Shown: piece by piece, positions 5,956 to 7,056 of the stretch | Layout: each line of letters starts with the position of its first letter | Position numbering within the stretch: the stretch's first letter is position 1 | Assembly: GCA_021780015.1 (NCBI GenBank) | Contig: JAJXZN010000296.1 | Location: 1 to 7,056 of the forward strand | Length of the DNA: 7,056 nt | Source of the DNA: Pseudomonadota bacterium | Lineage (GTDB): Bacteria; Pseudomonadota; Alphaproteobacteria; Rhizobiales; Beijerinckiaceae | Direction: 5' to 3' | The notes under the pieces: generated by a model | Told to the model about the DNA's origin: nothing | Databases searched by the model: none | What the model saw: only the letters and a program-made list of their open reading frames with translations | Program-made: the position numbers and the translations under genes

Positions 5956-6742
5956 TATGGCCGATCTGTCGCCCGAGTCGCTAGCGCAGCTTCTGCGCTG
6001 GTATGCTGACATGGGCGTCGATGTTGCCGTCGATGATGAGCCGCATGATCGCTTCGCCGAATCGCAAAGCTCGGCGAAAGCGCCGCCACCGCCAATCCAA
6101 CGAAGAGCTGCGGCCGCCGCGCCGCCGCTGACCGCGCTGCCGGCGCTCGGCGAGCAAATGGCGCAAGACGCCGCCAAAGCACAGACGCTTGACGATCTGC
6201 GCGCACGGCTTCTGGCTTTCGAAGGCTGCGGCCTGAAAGCAACCGCAACGCAGCTTGTCTTCGCCGACGGCAATCCCGAGGCCGACATCATGTTCGTCGG
6301 CGAAGCGCCGGGGGCGGATGAAGACCGCATCGGCCGGCCGTTCGTCGGCCGTGCCGGGCAATTGCTCGACAAGATGCTGGCCTCGATCGGGCTCGATCGC
6401 AGCAAAGTCTATATCGCCAATGTCGTGCCGTGGCGACCGCCCGGCAATCGGACGCCGACGCCGCTTGAGACGGGCGCCTGCCTGCCGTTTACCCGCCGGC
6501 AGATCGAGCTCGTCGCACCGAAAGTCCTGATCTGCCTCGGCGCGCCCTCGATGCAGACCTTGCTTGGCGTCAAGGAGGGCATCATGCGCAGCCGCGGCCG
6601 CTGGATGGACTATGATCGCGGCGGCACGATCATCCCCGCCATGGCGATGCTGCACCCGGCCTATCTCTTGCGCCAGCCGTCGCACAAAAAATTTGCCTGG
6701 CAGGACTTGCGCGAACTCGCCAGGAAAATGCGCGACGTCTGA
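5948..6742 (+). CDS. Uracil-DNA glycosylase, family 4 type (alphaproteobacterial form)
   Basis: This cytoplasmic base-excision repair enzyme would remove uracil arising from cytosine deamination or dUTP incorporation. It has 264 residues. An N-terminal extension (about 1-85) contains [20 protein letters not shown] and a Pro/Ala-rich linker. The catalytic core follows: [20 protein letters not shown] (118-137, motif 1), [13 protein letters not shown] (158-170), and the DNA-contact motif HPAYLLR (236-242). Motif 1 and the absence of a KRRIH-type loop argue against UdgX. Of the four cysteines that bind a 4Fe-4S cluster in thermophile family 4 enzymes, only C94 and C178 are present. The partner positions hold F91 and W162, and an extra Cys lies at 196. 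The ATG at 5948 overlaps tetR by 8 bases and has only a weak ribosome-binding site; ATG 5957 is an in-frame alternative. Co-transcription and translational coupling with tetR are likely. Confidence 0.92.
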   Translation: MSDMADLSPESLAQLLRWYADMGVDVAVDDEPHDRFAESQSSAKAPPPPIQRRAAAAAPPLTALPALGEQMAQDAAKAQTLDDLRARLLAFEGCGLKATATQLVFADGNPEADIMFVGEAPGADEDRIGRPFVGRAGQLLDKMLASIGLDRSKVYIANVVPWRPPGNRTPTPLETGACLPFTRRQIELVAPKVLICLGAPSMQTLLGVKEGIMRSRGRWMDYDRGGTIIPAMAMLHPAYLLRQPSHKKFAWQDLRELARKMRDV

Positions 6743-6871
6743 CGCCGCGCGCCCTTTCAGAAAACCGTCAAAAGCTTGGGCTCGGCCCGGCGCCGCGATC
6801 TGGCGCACAGCGCGGCTTCGCGCGTATAGGGAACGTGCTAGACTGGCGCGAAAAACGAGGGAGCCCGGCGC
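6743..6871. other. 129-bp gap between the glycosylase and metallopeptidase genes
   Basis: GC-rich sequence with no gene I can support. TATAGG (6825-6830) and TAGACT (6839-6844) resemble -10 boxes but neither has a fitting -35. GAGGGA at 6859-6864 is the probable ribosome-binding site of the following gene. I see no convincing hairpin plus U-tract terminator. Confidence 0.4.
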
Positions 6872-7056
6872 ATGGAGTGGCAGAATTTTCGCAGGTCGGA
6901 CAATGTCGAGGACCGGCGCGGCGATGATAATGCCGGCGACCTTTCGGGCGGTGGCCTTAGCCTGCCGGGCGGACTCGGCGCCGGCCATCTCAGCCTCGGC
7001 GCGATCATCATTCTGGGCTTGATCGGCTGGGCGCTCGGCATCGACCCGCGTGTCCT
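6872..7056 (+). CDS. ypfJ: YpfJ-type neutral zinc metallopeptidase, 5' part only
   Basis: The first 61 codons are visible, starting at ATG 6872 with a GAGGGA ribosome-binding site about 8 bases upstream. The protein opens MEWQNFRRSDNVEDRRGDD, followed by a Gly/Ser/Leu-rich stretch (about 25-41) and a single membrane segment, LSLGAIIILGLIGWALGIDP (about 40-59). This combination of an RRSDNVEDRRG signature near the start, a glycine-rich linker and one transmembrane helix ending in WALGIDP is characteristic of the YpfJ/KPN_02809 family of putative membrane-anchored zinc peptidases. In the family the HExxH zinc site lies further on, beyond the right edge, so catalytic competence cannot be checked here. 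The biological substrate of the family is not known to me. It lies 129 bp after the glycosylase on the same strand and is probably a separate unit. Confidence 0.86.
   Translation, partial: MEWQNFRRSDNVEDRRGDDNAGDLSGGGLSLPGGLGAGHLSLGAIIILGLIGWALGIDPRV

Noticed and set aside
5981..6988. 335-residue minus-strand open frame over the glycosylase and metallopeptidase genes
   Set aside because: Antisense to two recognisable genes; no domain and no suitable start.

Overview
The window is GC-rich chromosomal DNA that reads as an alphaproteobacterium, most likely of the order Hyphomicrobiales (Rhizobiales). The signs are the form of the MutY tail, the uracil-DNA glycosylase with its long N-terminal extension and [13 protein letters not shown] motif, and the layout of the EmrAB/NodT-type efflux operon. 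I cannot name a genus. I see no tRNA, rRNA, CRISPR array, insertion sequence or attachment site.

Left edge (1-640): a minus-strand fragment with the start of a LuxR-type helix-turn-helix domain runs off the left edge. It is set head to head against a plus-strand fragment that encodes only the last 70 or so residues of the adenine glycosylase MutY. Both genes lack their 5' parts and they meet at about position 75-110. This looks like a rearrangement scar or an assembly join. Next is a small gene (364-627) resembling the Imm74 immunity-protein family, convergent with the efflux operon.

Centre (641-5283): a three-gene minus-strand operon encodes a tripartite drug-efflux machine. In order of transcription these are an HlyD/EmrA-type periplasmic adaptor, a 14-helix DHA2 (EmrB/QacA) transporter that overlaps it by ATGA, and a NodT-type outer-membrane lipoprotein channel. 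Together they would carry substrates from the inner membrane or cytoplasm to the outside. Upstream is a 155-bp divergent control region. It holds a strong sigma-70-like promoter for the operon (TTGACA-N17-TATACG), a weaker opposite promoter, and a 16-bp palindrome (CGAACT-GATG-AGTTCG) placed to block both.

Right (5284-7056): the divergent TetR-family regulator is the likely repressor of the pump. Its last 8 bases overlap the start of a family 4-type uracil-DNA glycosylase in which two of the four usual iron-sulfur cysteines appear replaced. The window ends in the first 61 codons of a YpfJ-type neutral zinc metallopeptidase.

Overall this is a recognisable efflux locus with its regulator and a repair gene. 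I do not see convincing evidence of an undescribed system. The points most worth following are the broken mutY/luxR junction, the Imm74-like gene with no toxin in view, the altered iron-sulfur site in the glycosylase, and the shared operator.
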